Below are positions 1-6,673 of a stretch of 64,000 nucleotides of DNA, in pieces. A model generated the notes under the pieces. The model was given only the letters and a program-made list of their open reading frames with translations. It ran no database searches and was not told the origin of the DNA. How positions within the stretch are numbered: the first letter of the stretch is position 1; every line of letters starts with the position of its first letter. Made by a program: the position numbers and the translations under genes. Source of the DNA: a virus; the IMG/VR virus record IMGVR_UViG_3300049927_000163, positions 1 to 64,000 of that record. One strand, given 5' to 3'.

Positions 1-169
1 TACTGACAAGAACTTGCCCGCTTGTGCCTAAACCTGACACGTTTTGCAATGCACTTGTGCTAGTAGTTCCGCCAGTTAAAACAGAATATGCCGTAAAGCT
101 TGCATCACCAGTACCACCTTGTGGAACAGTAACAGGATTACTTGTGTTCGTTGCATTATTTGTTGCCAT
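1..169 (-). CDS. Fibre-associated beta-rich protein, N-terminal part (cut by window edge)
   Basis: This is the first 56 codons of a gene that runs off the left edge. It starts MATNNATN and continues with SNPVTVPQGGTGDASFTAYS. The segment is almost identical in DNA to positions 38514-38672, where the complete 208-residue paralogue lies, so the missing part is probably the same domain. The N-terminal VPQGGTG segment is typical of phage fibre and collar appendages. Its ATG is 7 bases downstream of the HNH gene stop. The function as a fibre-associated appendage is inferred from position and composition. Confidence 0.75.
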   Translation of the reverse strand, partial: MATNNATNTSNPVTVPQGGTGDASFTAYSVLTGGTTSTSALQNVSGLGTSGQVLVS

Positions 170-175
170 AAAGCC

Positions 176-631
176 TTAAACCACTGTTATGTTTCTTTCT
201 TCTTCCGCATGACATTTCGGGCAAAGTGTTATCAGATTATCAAGATCATAAGCTTTTGAACTGTCAATCCTTAATGGTATAATGTGATGAATATGCAACT
301 TTTTATTGTATGCCAGACATTTCTTGCATTTATATCCATCACGTTCCAAAACTTTTAGTCTACATTTTTTGGCTTTTGTGCTCTTGTAGTTTTTTCTTAC
401 CTCTAGAGCTCTTAAATCACCTTTACCATCTATATAATTATGAGGTTTATGACCCTTAAGAAATCCATTATCAGGTCGGTGACCTTTTTTATATCTACCG
501 GTATTTTCTTTTCCTGTAGCAGGTTGAAATCTCAGATTATGGCATTTCTTACATCTATGTCTACGCCAATTTTCAATTTTATGAAATTCTGTTATTTCTT
601 TTTCTATATCACAATCAATACATTTCCTCAT
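176..631 (-). CDS. HNH homing-type endonuclease inserted beside the fibre gene
   Basis: A 151-residue HNH nuclease. Residues 4-34 carry paired cysteines (CIDC and CKKC) that should bind zinc. Residues 97-145 form the HNH core: CKKC, then LHIHHIIPL with the catalytic histidines, then DNLITLCPKCH. Such free-standing enzymes cut phage DNA and spread by homing. It is absent from the equivalent junction of module 2 (38672-38679), where the two fibre genes abut. Its last codons (RNITVV) match, base for base, the 3' end of the module 2 fibre gene, so the element seems to have used that end as its own C-terminus. The start has a GAGG Shine-Dalgarno sequence inside a hairpin. Confidence 0.9.
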   Translation of the reverse strand: MRKCIDCDIEKEITEFHKIENWRRHRCKKCHNLRFQPATGKENTGRYKKGHRPDNGFLKGHKPHNYIDGKGDLRALEVRKNYKSTKAKKCRLKVLERDGYKCKKCLAYNKKLHIHHIIPLRIDSSKAYDLDNLITLCPKCHAEEERNITVV

Positions 632-655
632 GATAACCTCATTTTGTTATCATGA
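628..655 (-). promoter_or_regulatory. Hairpin enclosing the ribosome-binding site and start codon of the HNH gene
   Basis: A perfect 10-bp inverted repeat (arms TCATGATAAC and GTTATCATGA) with an 8-base loop lies at the HNH start. The ATG is in the 3' arm and the GAGG Shine-Dalgarno sequence spans the end of the loop. In an RNA this fold would hide the start codon. Structures of this kind restrain homing endonuclease translation in T-even phages; applying that here is inference. Confidence 0.65.
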
Positions 656-686
656 TTTTACTTAACAGTAATATTACCTTCCACAA

Positions 687-1982
687 CTAAACTACGGTCA
701 CATTTCCAATCGATCCATACACCTGCCAGACTGAAGATGAACCACCAGTTACGCATACTAATTGCAAGGAATCTCTTATGGCAGTAGATGCAAGTGATCC
801 ACCTGTTCCGGCTGTTGTAGAGCTAGTGCCGAAGAAGATTTGTTGCGAAGCATTCTGAGCTATCTTCCAGCCTAGAGCAATGTTAATACCAGTCACATTG
901 AATAAGTCACCAGCGGTAGATGATGCAGGTAAAGTAAGAGTTAGCAATGTGCCCTTATTACAGATATATCCATGACTTGCAACAACAGATTGATCCGCAG
1001 TAATCACCGACCAAGTTAGGCCACCTGCTGCTGGAGCAGCACTTGTCCAATTCGTTCCGTCACTTGTCATGACATTGCCGGATGTTGAAGGCACTGCATA
1101 GGTTTCTGTTGAAGCAACCCAATTCGTTCCATCGGACACGATAATTTTACGTGTTGTCGCGCTCGCATTGGGGAACGTTGGGGTCGAAGCAACCCAATTC
1201 GTTCCGTCCGCCACTAAGACCTTTGATGTGCCTGTGGCGACTGAGGGGTATGTTGCGGTCGAAAAACTTGGCGCTGCTGAGGCATTGGATTGTAATACGT
1301 TACCTGTTGTGCCTGGCCCTGCTAGAATAGAAGGCACTCCAGTATTGCTAGTAACAAGCATACCGTTATTTGCAGTTGCTAGGCCACCTACTACGCTTGT
1401 TGCAGAGGAGTATAGTATCTGACTGACAGTAGTAGTAGCCGGATATGTTGCAGTTGTAGCTACCCAGTTAGTTCCGTCAGCACGAAGGATTGTTCCAGTA
1501 CCTGTTGCTATTGCTGGATAGGTTGCTGTTGAATAAGCTGGATCTGCTGAAGCACCACCTGACTGGAGCACTTGTCCTGCTGAACCGGCTGCTGTTGCAA
1601 CTATGGCACTTGTAGCTTGACCAATGACTACGCCATGGTTAGTGAGGGTAGTTGCAGAAGGAGGTCCAGAGACGTTGATTGTAGCAGTTCCTCCAAGAGA
1701 TACTGGAGAACCTGACACTGATACGTTAGTGCCGTTAGAAAGCGTAATTTGGCCAGATCCTGGAAGGGCTCCAGCTGGGATTGCTCCAAAAGAGGGATCT
1801 CCACCTGTGTTTCCATTTAGAACTTGATTAGTTAAACCTGCTGTAAGAGAAGTAATGCCATTACCTGTTGAACCAATAAGAACAGCATGATTAGTAACGG
1901 GCAATCCGGAAAAAGTGGAAATACCGTTAAAACGCATTATGCCGGCAGTAGTAAGATTTAAGCTATTGGCTGGTATTCCCAT
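687..1982 (-). CDS. Tail fibre/appendage protein, copy 1
   Basis: A 431-residue protein of low-complexity, Ser/Thr/Ala/Gly-rich beta repeats (recurring DGTNWVA, GQVLQSGGASADP and ATYP). It ends in a compact C-terminal domain (about residues 325-431, from DQSVVASHGYIC to VYGSIGNVTVV). The same C-terminal fold recurs in the neighbouring 162-residue protein, which suggests trimeric fibre segments. It is over 90 percent identical by eye to the protein at 38679-39977. Repeats of this type occur in phage fibres and receptor-binding proteins. The start GIPANSLNLTT has an AAGGAC Shine-Dalgarno sequence. The last codons are synonymous with, but different from, those of copy 2 because of the adjoining HNH insertion. 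Confidence 0.8.
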   Translation of the reverse strand: MGIPANSLNLTTAGIMRFNGISTFSGLPVTNHAVLIGSTGNGITSLTAGLTNQVLNGNTGGDPSFGAIPAGALPGSGQITLSNGTNVSVSGSPVSLGGTATINVSGPPSATTLTNHGVVIGQATSAIVATAAGSAGQVLQSGGASADPAYSTATYPAIATGTGTILRADGTNWVATTATYPATTTVSQILYSSATSVVGGLATANNGMLVTSNTGVPSILAGPGTTGNVLQSNASAAPSFSTATYPSVATGTSKVLVADGTNWVASTPTFPNASATTRKIIVSDGTNWVASTETYAVPSTSGNVMTSDGTNWTSAAPAAGGLTWSVITADQSVVASHGYICNKGTLLTLTLPASSTAGDLFNVTGINIALGWKIAQNASQQIFFGTSSTTAGTGGSLASTAIRDSLQLVCVTGGSSSVWQVYGSIGNVTVV

Positions 1983-1997
1983 ATTTACGTAAGTCCT

Positions 1998-2486
1998 TTA
2001 CATTAAGAGCCATGTAGCATCTGCTTCGAGGGCCCACCAAGTTGATGAAGCTTCTCGGTAAACTAATATTAAATTATCTCCAAGGGCTGTACTTGTGGCT
2101 GTGCCACCAACCGAAGAAGATTCAGCACCGATCGCAATAAACTGTGTCGCATCTGCTTGAACTATTACAGAACCTGCTGTATCACAGATAATGCTCACTG
2201 TCTGGCCTTGGGTTGCACCACCTGGCAAAGTCACAGTTAAAGCCGCAGTACAAAAGTACCCTTCATTGACTGTTGCTGAAAAATCGGCTGCTTCATCGGT
2301 CCAGTTCATGATTCCGGATGTAGCTACTATGGTAACAGTATTTCCAGAACCAGAAGTACTAACTGCACCAGAACCAAAAATATTCAAGGTGCTTAATGAT
2401 GAAACCGCAGTACCTGAATTCGTGACAAAGTTGATTGGTACGTTTACCGGCACATTTCCTGTTACTGCTATTGAATAGCCTGACAT
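1998..2486 (-). CDS. Fibre-associated protein, 162 residues, copy 1
   Basis: A beta-rich protein that begins MSGYSIAVTGNVPVNVPINF. Residues 62-162 resemble the C-terminal domain of the preceding large fibre: a Tyr-Phe-Cys segment, a TLPGG loop, the VQAD...FIAIG stretch, and a terminal Trp-rich end. It is probably a fibre segment or fibre-tip subunit of the virion. The near-identical copy in module 2 is at 39990-40478. It lies 16 bases from the next fibre gene, in the same transcription unit. Confidence 0.7.
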   Translation of the reverse strand: MSGYSIAVTGNVPVNVPINFVTNSGTAVSSLSTLNIFGSGAVSTSGSGNTVTIVATSGIMNWTDEAADFSATVNEGYFCTAALTVTLPGGATQGQTVSIICDTAGSVIVQADATQFIAIGAESSSVGGTATSTALGDNLILVYREASSTWWALEADATWLLM

Positions 2487-2489
2487 GAA

Positions 2490-2837
2490 TCAACTCGCGT
2501 AGAAGGTTGATAAGTACACTGATCCCGTAGATGCAACGCCTCTAGCATAAAACTGCGTCTTTGCTACCGTCGCAAGGATAGCATTGGACACAGCGTTAGC
2601 TGTTTCATCCAAGGCAAAACCTGCTCCAGGCAAAAGAACAACATGGTCATCTACTCCATTCCAAGAAATAAATACGTTTACGCCAGTGTTGTTGACGAAG
2701 AGGAGTACTCTTGATGGATTGGTAATTGGCGATGCCACAAGACTTGCATTTAGAAAAGGCATGTAGGAGCCTGTGAATGAAGCACTATTTATGCTTCTCA
2801 TTGGCTCTGGTAGTAATCGATCGCTGTAATCAGGCAT
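2490..2837 (-). CDS. Virion-associated small beta protein, copy 1
   Basis: A 115-residue protein with a conserved N-terminus (LLPEP, then INSASF), a SPITNPSR segment and a C-terminus GSVYLSTFYAS. It has no catalytic motif. It is present in the same place in module 2 (40482-40829), where both termini and the SPITNPSR segment are conserved while the middle diverges. Its constant place between the two large fibres suggests a fibre connector or decoration subunit. A terminator separates it from the upstream 729-residue fibre gene. Confidence 0.65.
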   Translation of the reverse strand: MPDYSDRLLPEPMRSINSASFTGSYMPFLNASLVASPITNPSRVLLFVNNTGVNVFISWNGVDDHVVLLPGAGFALDETANAVSNAILATVAKTQFYARGVASTGSVYLSTFYAS

Positions 2838-2849
2838 ATAATTTCCCTT

Positions 2850-2871
2850 AAAAAAGGGGGATTTCTCCCCC
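2850..2871 (-). terminator. Rho-independent terminator after the large fibre gene, copy 1
   Basis: Read on the minus strand, the hairpin GGGGGAGAAATCCCCC is followed by six T. It lies just downstream of the 729-residue fibre gene. An identical element is found at 40842-40863 after the module 2 fibre gene. Confidence 0.8.
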
Positions 2872-2876
2872 TATTA

Positions 2877-5066
2877 TTAATTTTGTCTTACGATGAAATA
2901 AGCATATGTAGATACATCGCCCGTTTGCGTCGAACCAGGCGTGCCCACAATCAGTGATGTGACAGTAAAGCTTGTCGCATTGATGATTGTGTATGATAAC
3001 TCACCAAGTGTTGTAGATGCCGCTACACCAATTCTCTGTAGGAATATCCTATCAGCAGTTGCAATGTTTGTATTAGCGATTGTCTGAGTACCAGCAGTTA
3101 GAACACCTGTACCGATAAAGTCAGTTACTGCACCGCCATTCAATTGGAGCTGAGTAGCTACGTTACCTAGGATTAGGTTACCGTTTACAGTTGCACCACC
3201 TGAACCTGTGTTCAAGACAAGGGCTGTTGCGCCTGTTATGTTACCAATTGTGATTGTTCTAGCCGCAGCACCTGTACCAATGTTAATTGCTTGAGCAACA
3301 GCATTGTTACCAACGTTAATCGCAGCTGCTGAGCTATTAAGGCTTAGAGCACCAACTGCATCAACTGTTACAGCCGCACCACCTGATACTGCAATAGCAC
3401 CTGATAGAGCATTACCAATTGTTACTGTTCCTGTGGATGTACCTGAGTTAATCGCTGTGTTAGAGTTTTGGCTAGCGTTGATACTTGCTACGCCTAAGAT
3501 ATTCACTGTTGTTGCGCCATCAGCGTTACCAACTGTCATCGTCTTAGTACCAGTACCAGTCAGAACGTTCAGGGCCATTGTACCAGCAGCTCTATTGCCA
3601 GTAGCAATTGCTGTGGTATGTGTACCTGAAGTTACAGCACCTGTAGCGATGTTAGTAAGCACTTGGCCTAGGGTTACACCACCTGAGTTAACATTGACTG
3701 TTTTTACACTGTTTGCGTTGGTTGTAGCACCGCCTGTACCTAAGTTCAAAGTATCAGTTACAGCAGCTACAACAATTGTTCCACCGGAAACTGTAGTTGT
3801 ACGCGAAGCAGCAGGAGCAATATTGCAAAGATCTGCAGTAGTTACACGAGTATTATTACCGATTGCAAGGACACCCGCACCCGCAGTACCAATACCTGAC
3901 ATGATGTTTACTGTTGTATTACCAACAGACGCACCGTTTGAAATACTGACCGTTTGAGTAGAAGTGTTTATGCCATTGCCAATTAGGATGGTATTTCCAT
4001 CGATACCATTACCGATATTAATAGCTTTTGTACCATTGCCAGTAGCTGCGTTCAGAGTGATAGTTCCAGAAGCGGCATTGCCTGATAGAATGTTGACAGT
4101 TGAATCACCAGCAGAGGCACCAGCTGCAATATTGACTACTTGCGCACCAGTATTGACAGCGTTACCAATGTTGATAGTCTGACCAGAAGCTGAAGTACTA
4201 CGACCTAGAGTGATTGTTCCAGTTCCGACAGCGCCACCTAGAGTAATGGTACCAGAGGTCATCGCATTACCGATTGTCACTGAACCTGTAGTTTGTGTGT
4301 TGCCTATTACGATGGTGTTGGCTCCAGAGCCTCCAACTGTGATTACACGGGCAGTTGTACCGATTGCCAGGTTAACTGCGGCTGCATCATTATCGGAACC
4401 AAGGCCTAAAGTTGTGCCAGCAGTTTTGATATTGGCTGATGCATTGAATGTCGCAAGACCTGAAAAAGTTGTAGCTCCTGCAATTGAAAGCGCGTCATCT
4501 AAAACAACTGCGCCTGTCACATCTAAAGTGCCAGGAAGATCAAGACTATTTGACCAGATTGGATCAGCAGCAGATTGTCCGATTAAAACCTGGTTAGTTG
4601 AACCTACAGCAGTTGGAGTCACTACACCAGTTCCAGAACCAAGCATGATACCATGGTCTGTGATAGTTGTAAGACCGGTTCCCCCTTCAGAAACATCAAG
4701 TGCGGTGGAGAAAACAAGAGTTGTAGCAGTAAGAGTAGTGAATGTACCAGCACCTGGAGTAGTCGTTCCAATATCGCCCGGAGCGGCCATAATTGAAGGC
4801 AGGTTTGATGGTACTAGAGCAAGATTAGTAGCAACTTGTGCAGCGGCTTCGCCATTGGTAGCAATTTCGATCAATCCAGGAACAGTAGTAGAGGCTAAAA
4901 CTCCCCCAGAGAGCGCCACTTGGCTAAGACCATAAGGTGTTACAGCTATTTCTCTATAGTTAGCTGGATTTGGTGTAACTGTTTCTGCGGCAGTTGCAAA
5001 ACGGGTAATTCCAACGGTTTGTTCACTCGCTGGAACTGCACCAAGATAGGAAAGTGGTGAAGACAT
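2877..5066 (-). CDS. Large repetitive tail fibre/tailspike-like protein, copy 1
   Basis: A 729-residue protein. The first 130 residues are a likely virion-anchoring region (SPLSYLG, then ATNGEAAA, then TTPGAGTFTTL). Residues about 230-650 are a long array of short imperfect repeats of the type GTITLG, INIGNG and TVNILSG, spaced as expected for a beta-helix or beta-prism stack. The last 80 residues (from GVLTAGTQTIANT to YFIVRQN) form a compact tip that is almost invariant between the two modules. It is likely the main receptor-binding fibre. The repeats give long open frames on the opposite strand, which I treat as shadows. The start overlaps the promoter region of the plus-strand island. Confidence 0.8.
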   Translation of the reverse strand: MSSPLSYLGAVPASEQTVGITRFATAAETVTPNPANYREIAVTPYGLSQVALSGGVLASTTVPGLIEIATNGEAAAQVATNLALVPSNLPSIMAAPGDIGTTTPGAGTFTTLTATTLVFSTALDVSEGGTGLTTITDHGIMLGSGTGVVTPTAVGSTNQVLIGQSAADPIWSNSLDLPGTLDVTGAVVLDDALSIAGATTFSGLATFNASANIKTAGTTLGLGSDNDAAAVNLAIGTTARVITVGGSGANTIVIGNTQTTGSVTIGNAMTSGTITLGGAVGTGTITLGRSTSASGQTINIGNAVNTGAQVVNIAAGASAGDSTVNILSGNAASGTITLNAATGNGTKAINIGNGIDGNTILIGNGINTSTQTVSISNGASVGNTTVNIMSGIGTAGAGVLAIGNNTRVTTADLCNIAPAASRTTTVSGGTIVVAAVTDTLNLGTGGATTNANSVKTVNVNSGGVTLGQVLTNIATGAVTSGTHTTAIATGNRAAGTMALNVLTGTGTKTMTVGNADGATTVNILGVASINASQNSNTAINSGTSTGTVTIGNALSGAIAVSGGAAVTVDAVGALSLNSSAAAINVGNNAVAQAINIGTGAAARTITIGNITGATALVLNTGSGGATVNGNLILGNVATQLQLNGGAVTDFIGTGVLTAGTQTIANTNIATADRIFLQRIGVAASTTLGELSYTIINATSFTVTSLIVGTPGSTQTGDVSTYAYFIVRQN

Positions 5067-5100
5067 TATTTTAAATCCTCGTTTAAGGTAATTTTAAAAC

Positions 5101-5129
5101 TTGAGTGTAGGATTAACAATCTTTATGTT
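5101..5129 (+). promoter_or_regulatory. Promoter of the 5.1-6.7 kb plus-strand island
   Basis: TTGAGT, a 17-base spacer and TATGTT fit a sigma-70-type promoter, 45 bases upstream of the first plus-strand gene. An equally spaced pair (TTGAAA, 17 bases, TATTGT) precedes the matching island in module 2. Confidence 0.5.
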
Positions 5130-5173
5130 ATAACAACTATTTCTTTGGCTAAAGTCCCTGTATCTGGAGTTTT

Positions 5174-5419
5174 ATGCAATGTGCTGAATGTAAAAATGAT
5201 ATGAATGATAAAAAAGATAAAAATCTTAGATTTTGCAGTAATATTTGCAAAAATCGGGCTATCAGTCGTTTAAAAAGAGGCGATCATAGACGTGTTTATA
5301 TGATCTGTAGAAACTGTGGAGAAAGATATATAGTGAAAATGTCACAGAAGAATAAGACTAAATATTGCTCTAGAAAGTGTCAGGGAGTGATTTTAGGTAA
5401 AGGAAATAAAAAATGTTGA
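5174..5419 (+). CDS. Small double zinc-ribbon protein
   Basis: An 81-residue protein with two cysteine clusters. The first is CAEC near residue 3, paired with CSNIC near residue 22. The second is CRNC near residue 45, paired with CSRKC near residue 66. The linker LKRGDHRRVYMIC is conserved in its paralogue at 43161-43400. Such zinc ribbons usually bind nucleic acid; no catalytic domain is visible. It opens a plus-strand island that also holds an HNH endonuclease, so a link with that mobile gene is possible. Both paralogues sit immediately upstream of, and divergent from, a large fibre gene. Confidence 0.7.
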   Translation: MQCAECKNDMNDKKDKNLRFCSNICKNRAISRLKRGDHRRVYMICRNCGERYIVKMSQKNKTKYCSRKCQGVILGKGNKKC

Positions 5420-5475
5420 GATAAAATAATTATATAAGCTATAAAATTTCAGTTTCCTAATATAGAGGCATAAAA

Positions 5476-6159
5476 TTGGGCACATTCATAGATTTAACTG
5501 GTAAAATTTTCGGAAAATTAACTGTTTTAGAGAGATGTGGATATACAGGAAAAAACCATATAACTTGGCAATGCCAATGTGAATGTGGAAATAAAAAAAT
5601 TATATGTGGTACAGAACTAAGATCTGGAGACACTAAAAGTTGTGGTTGCTTGCTTTATAAAAAAACTTCAATAGAAGAAAAAGATAATCATACTATAAAA
5701 GTTCTTAAAGAAAATGTTAAAAAAAACGAAAAAACTGGATGTTTTGAATGGAATATGGGATTAAATCATAATGGATATGGATCAGTAAATTATCGAGGTA
5801 AGACAAAACTTGCACATAGAGTAAATTGGATACTAAATAAAGGAGAAATTCCAAAAGGAATGCATGTTTTGCATAAATGTGATAATCCTCGTTGCATATG
5901 TCTAGACCATCTCTTTTTGGGAAGTCATGCCGATAATATGCATGATATGGCTAAAAAACAAAGACATGGTAAAAATAATCATAAAGGTCAAAATCACTAC
6001 AGAACAAAATTTACTGATGAACAGATCTATGATATTAGGAAAAAGTATAAAGAAGGTATAAAACCATATGAAATAGCTAAACTTTATAATAGTAGTTATT
6101 ATTCTATATATTTCGTTGTAACTAGACGTTCATGGAAACACCTAGATGACAAAAAATAA
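5476..6159 (+). CDS. HNH endonuclease with N-terminal zinc domain and C-terminal HTH
   Basis: A 227-residue protein with three parts. Residues 6-64 are the domain often seen in phage HNH/AP2 endonucleases (DLTGKIFGKLTV, WQCQCECGN, then SGDTKSCGC). Residues 88-155 are the HNH core (TGCFEWN, then LAHRVNW, then HVLHKCDNPRCICLDHLFLG), with catalytic histidine and zinc-site cysteines in place. Residues 170-225 form a helix-turn-helix (DEQIYDIRKKYKEG, IAKLYN). This is probably a free-standing homing endonuclease. Initiation is at TTG, as no suitable ATG lies upstream. Its high A+T contrasts with the neighbouring virion genes, as expected for a late arrival. Confidence 0.85.
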   Translation: MGTFIDLTGKIFGKLTVLERCGYTGKNHITWQCQCECGNKKIICGTELRSGDTKSCGCLLYKKTSIEEKDNHTIKVLKENVKKNEKTGCFEWNMGLNHNGYGSVNYRGKTKLAHRVNWILNKGEIPKGMHVLHKCDNPRCICLDHLFLGSHADNMHDMAKKQRHGKNNHKGQNHYRTKFTDEQIYDIRKKYKEGIKPYEIAKLYNSSYYSIYFVVTRRSWKHLDDKK

Positions 6160-6388
6160 AAAAATTAATCAAATTACAGAAAATGAACTCAATCTCATAA
6201 TTATATATGATAGACATTCACGCTATTCCCAAACATGGCTCATGAAAGAATTTCAAGTATCTAGAAAAACTCTAAAACATATAATTTCTCTTCAACAGAC
6301 TACTGGTAAGCCTAATCCTAAATTATATGAAGAATTTTCCTCTCTAGAAGCATGGCAGCAATATGTTCTATCTTTTTGTGAAGGATAA
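6146..6388 (+). CDS. Small HTH-like protein of unknown function
   Basis: An 80-residue protein that overlaps the end of the HNH gene by 14 bases. Residues 13-50 (LIIIYDRHSRYSQTWLMKEF, then VSRKTLKHII) have the spacing of a helix-turn-helix in which a short helix is followed by a recognition helix. It may be a small DNA-binding partner of the endonuclease upstream. No family is recognised. Confidence 0.5.
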   Translation: MTKNKKINQITENELNLIIIYDRHSRYSQTWLMKEFQVSRKTLKHIISLQQTTGKPNPKLYEEFSSLEAWQQYVLSFCEG

Positions 6389-6446
6389 TATTTATTGACT
6401 TAAACGCTTTCTTAGATAAGAATGATATAATAACGTGTAGGTTGCA

Positions 6447-6617
6447 ATGGACTTGTATCAACTGCCTGTTATCTTAATCGGTATATATCTTATAAACTAT
6501 ATAACAAATTATAAGAATGAAGTTGATATCTTGAAAAAGAAACAAGCAGATTTGCGAAAAGAGTATGAATTATATCTTGAAAAGAAATTTTATCACGAAT
6601 ATATGAAGAGGAAGTGA
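6447..6617 (+). CDS. Small membrane-anchored coiled-coil protein (56 residues)
   Basis: It has one hydrophobic N-terminal helix (LPVILIGIYLINYI) followed by a highly charged heptad-like stretch (EVDILKKKQADLRKEY). This is the shape of phage accessory lysis or inner-membrane spanin-like proteins, but size and sequence do not prove it. Its stop overlaps the ATG of the next tiny frame. The matching island of module 2 holds similar anchored coiled-coil proteins (43400-43866). Confidence 0.5.
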   Translation: MDLYQLPVILIGIYLINYITNYKNEVDILKKKQADLRKEYELYLEKKFYHEYMKRK

Positions 6618-6673
6618 TGTTAATTGTTATAGGTTTTACCATTATCGTTTTTGTGATTTTGTCTCTTGAATGA
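6617..6673 (+). CDS. Tiny hydrophobic peptide at convergent junction
   Basis: An 18-codon frame (LIVIGFTIIVFVILSLE) that is one membrane-spanning helix. Its start overlaps the upstream stop (TGATG), and it runs 32 bases into the 3' end of the convergent ejection gene. Alone it would be ignored, but the same arrangement recurs at 23278-23370 and 43868-43936. Confidence 0.3.
   Translation: MLIVIGFTIIVFVILSLE

Larger units (their letters stand above)
687..5066 (-). repeat. Fibre gene cassette, copy 1 (direct repeat with 38679-43055)
   Basis: This block of four fibre genes is repeated in the same order and orientation 38 kb downstream. DNA identity is about 90 percent through the first gene. 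In the large fibre it alternates between essentially identical stretches (for example 2970-3110) and strongly diverged ones. The repeat also includes the identical terminator. Confidence 0.9.

Noticed and set aside
660-690. A third copy of a GNITV-coding end between the HNH gene and the fibre stop
   Set aside because: GGTAATATTACTGTTAAG reads GNITVK, but out of frame and only six codons long. Chance cannot be excluded.
3304-4935. Long plus-strand open frames opposite the large fibre gene (also 41296-42459)
   Set aside because: They are antisense shadows of a repetitive Gly/Thr/Asn-rich gene. Their products are Val/Pro/Ala-rich low-complexity chains without ribosome sites.
2877-5066. Possible CRISPR-like or tandem DNA repeats
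   Set aside because: The periodicity is at codon level (short protein repeats) with no constant repeat-spacer pattern. No cas genes are present.
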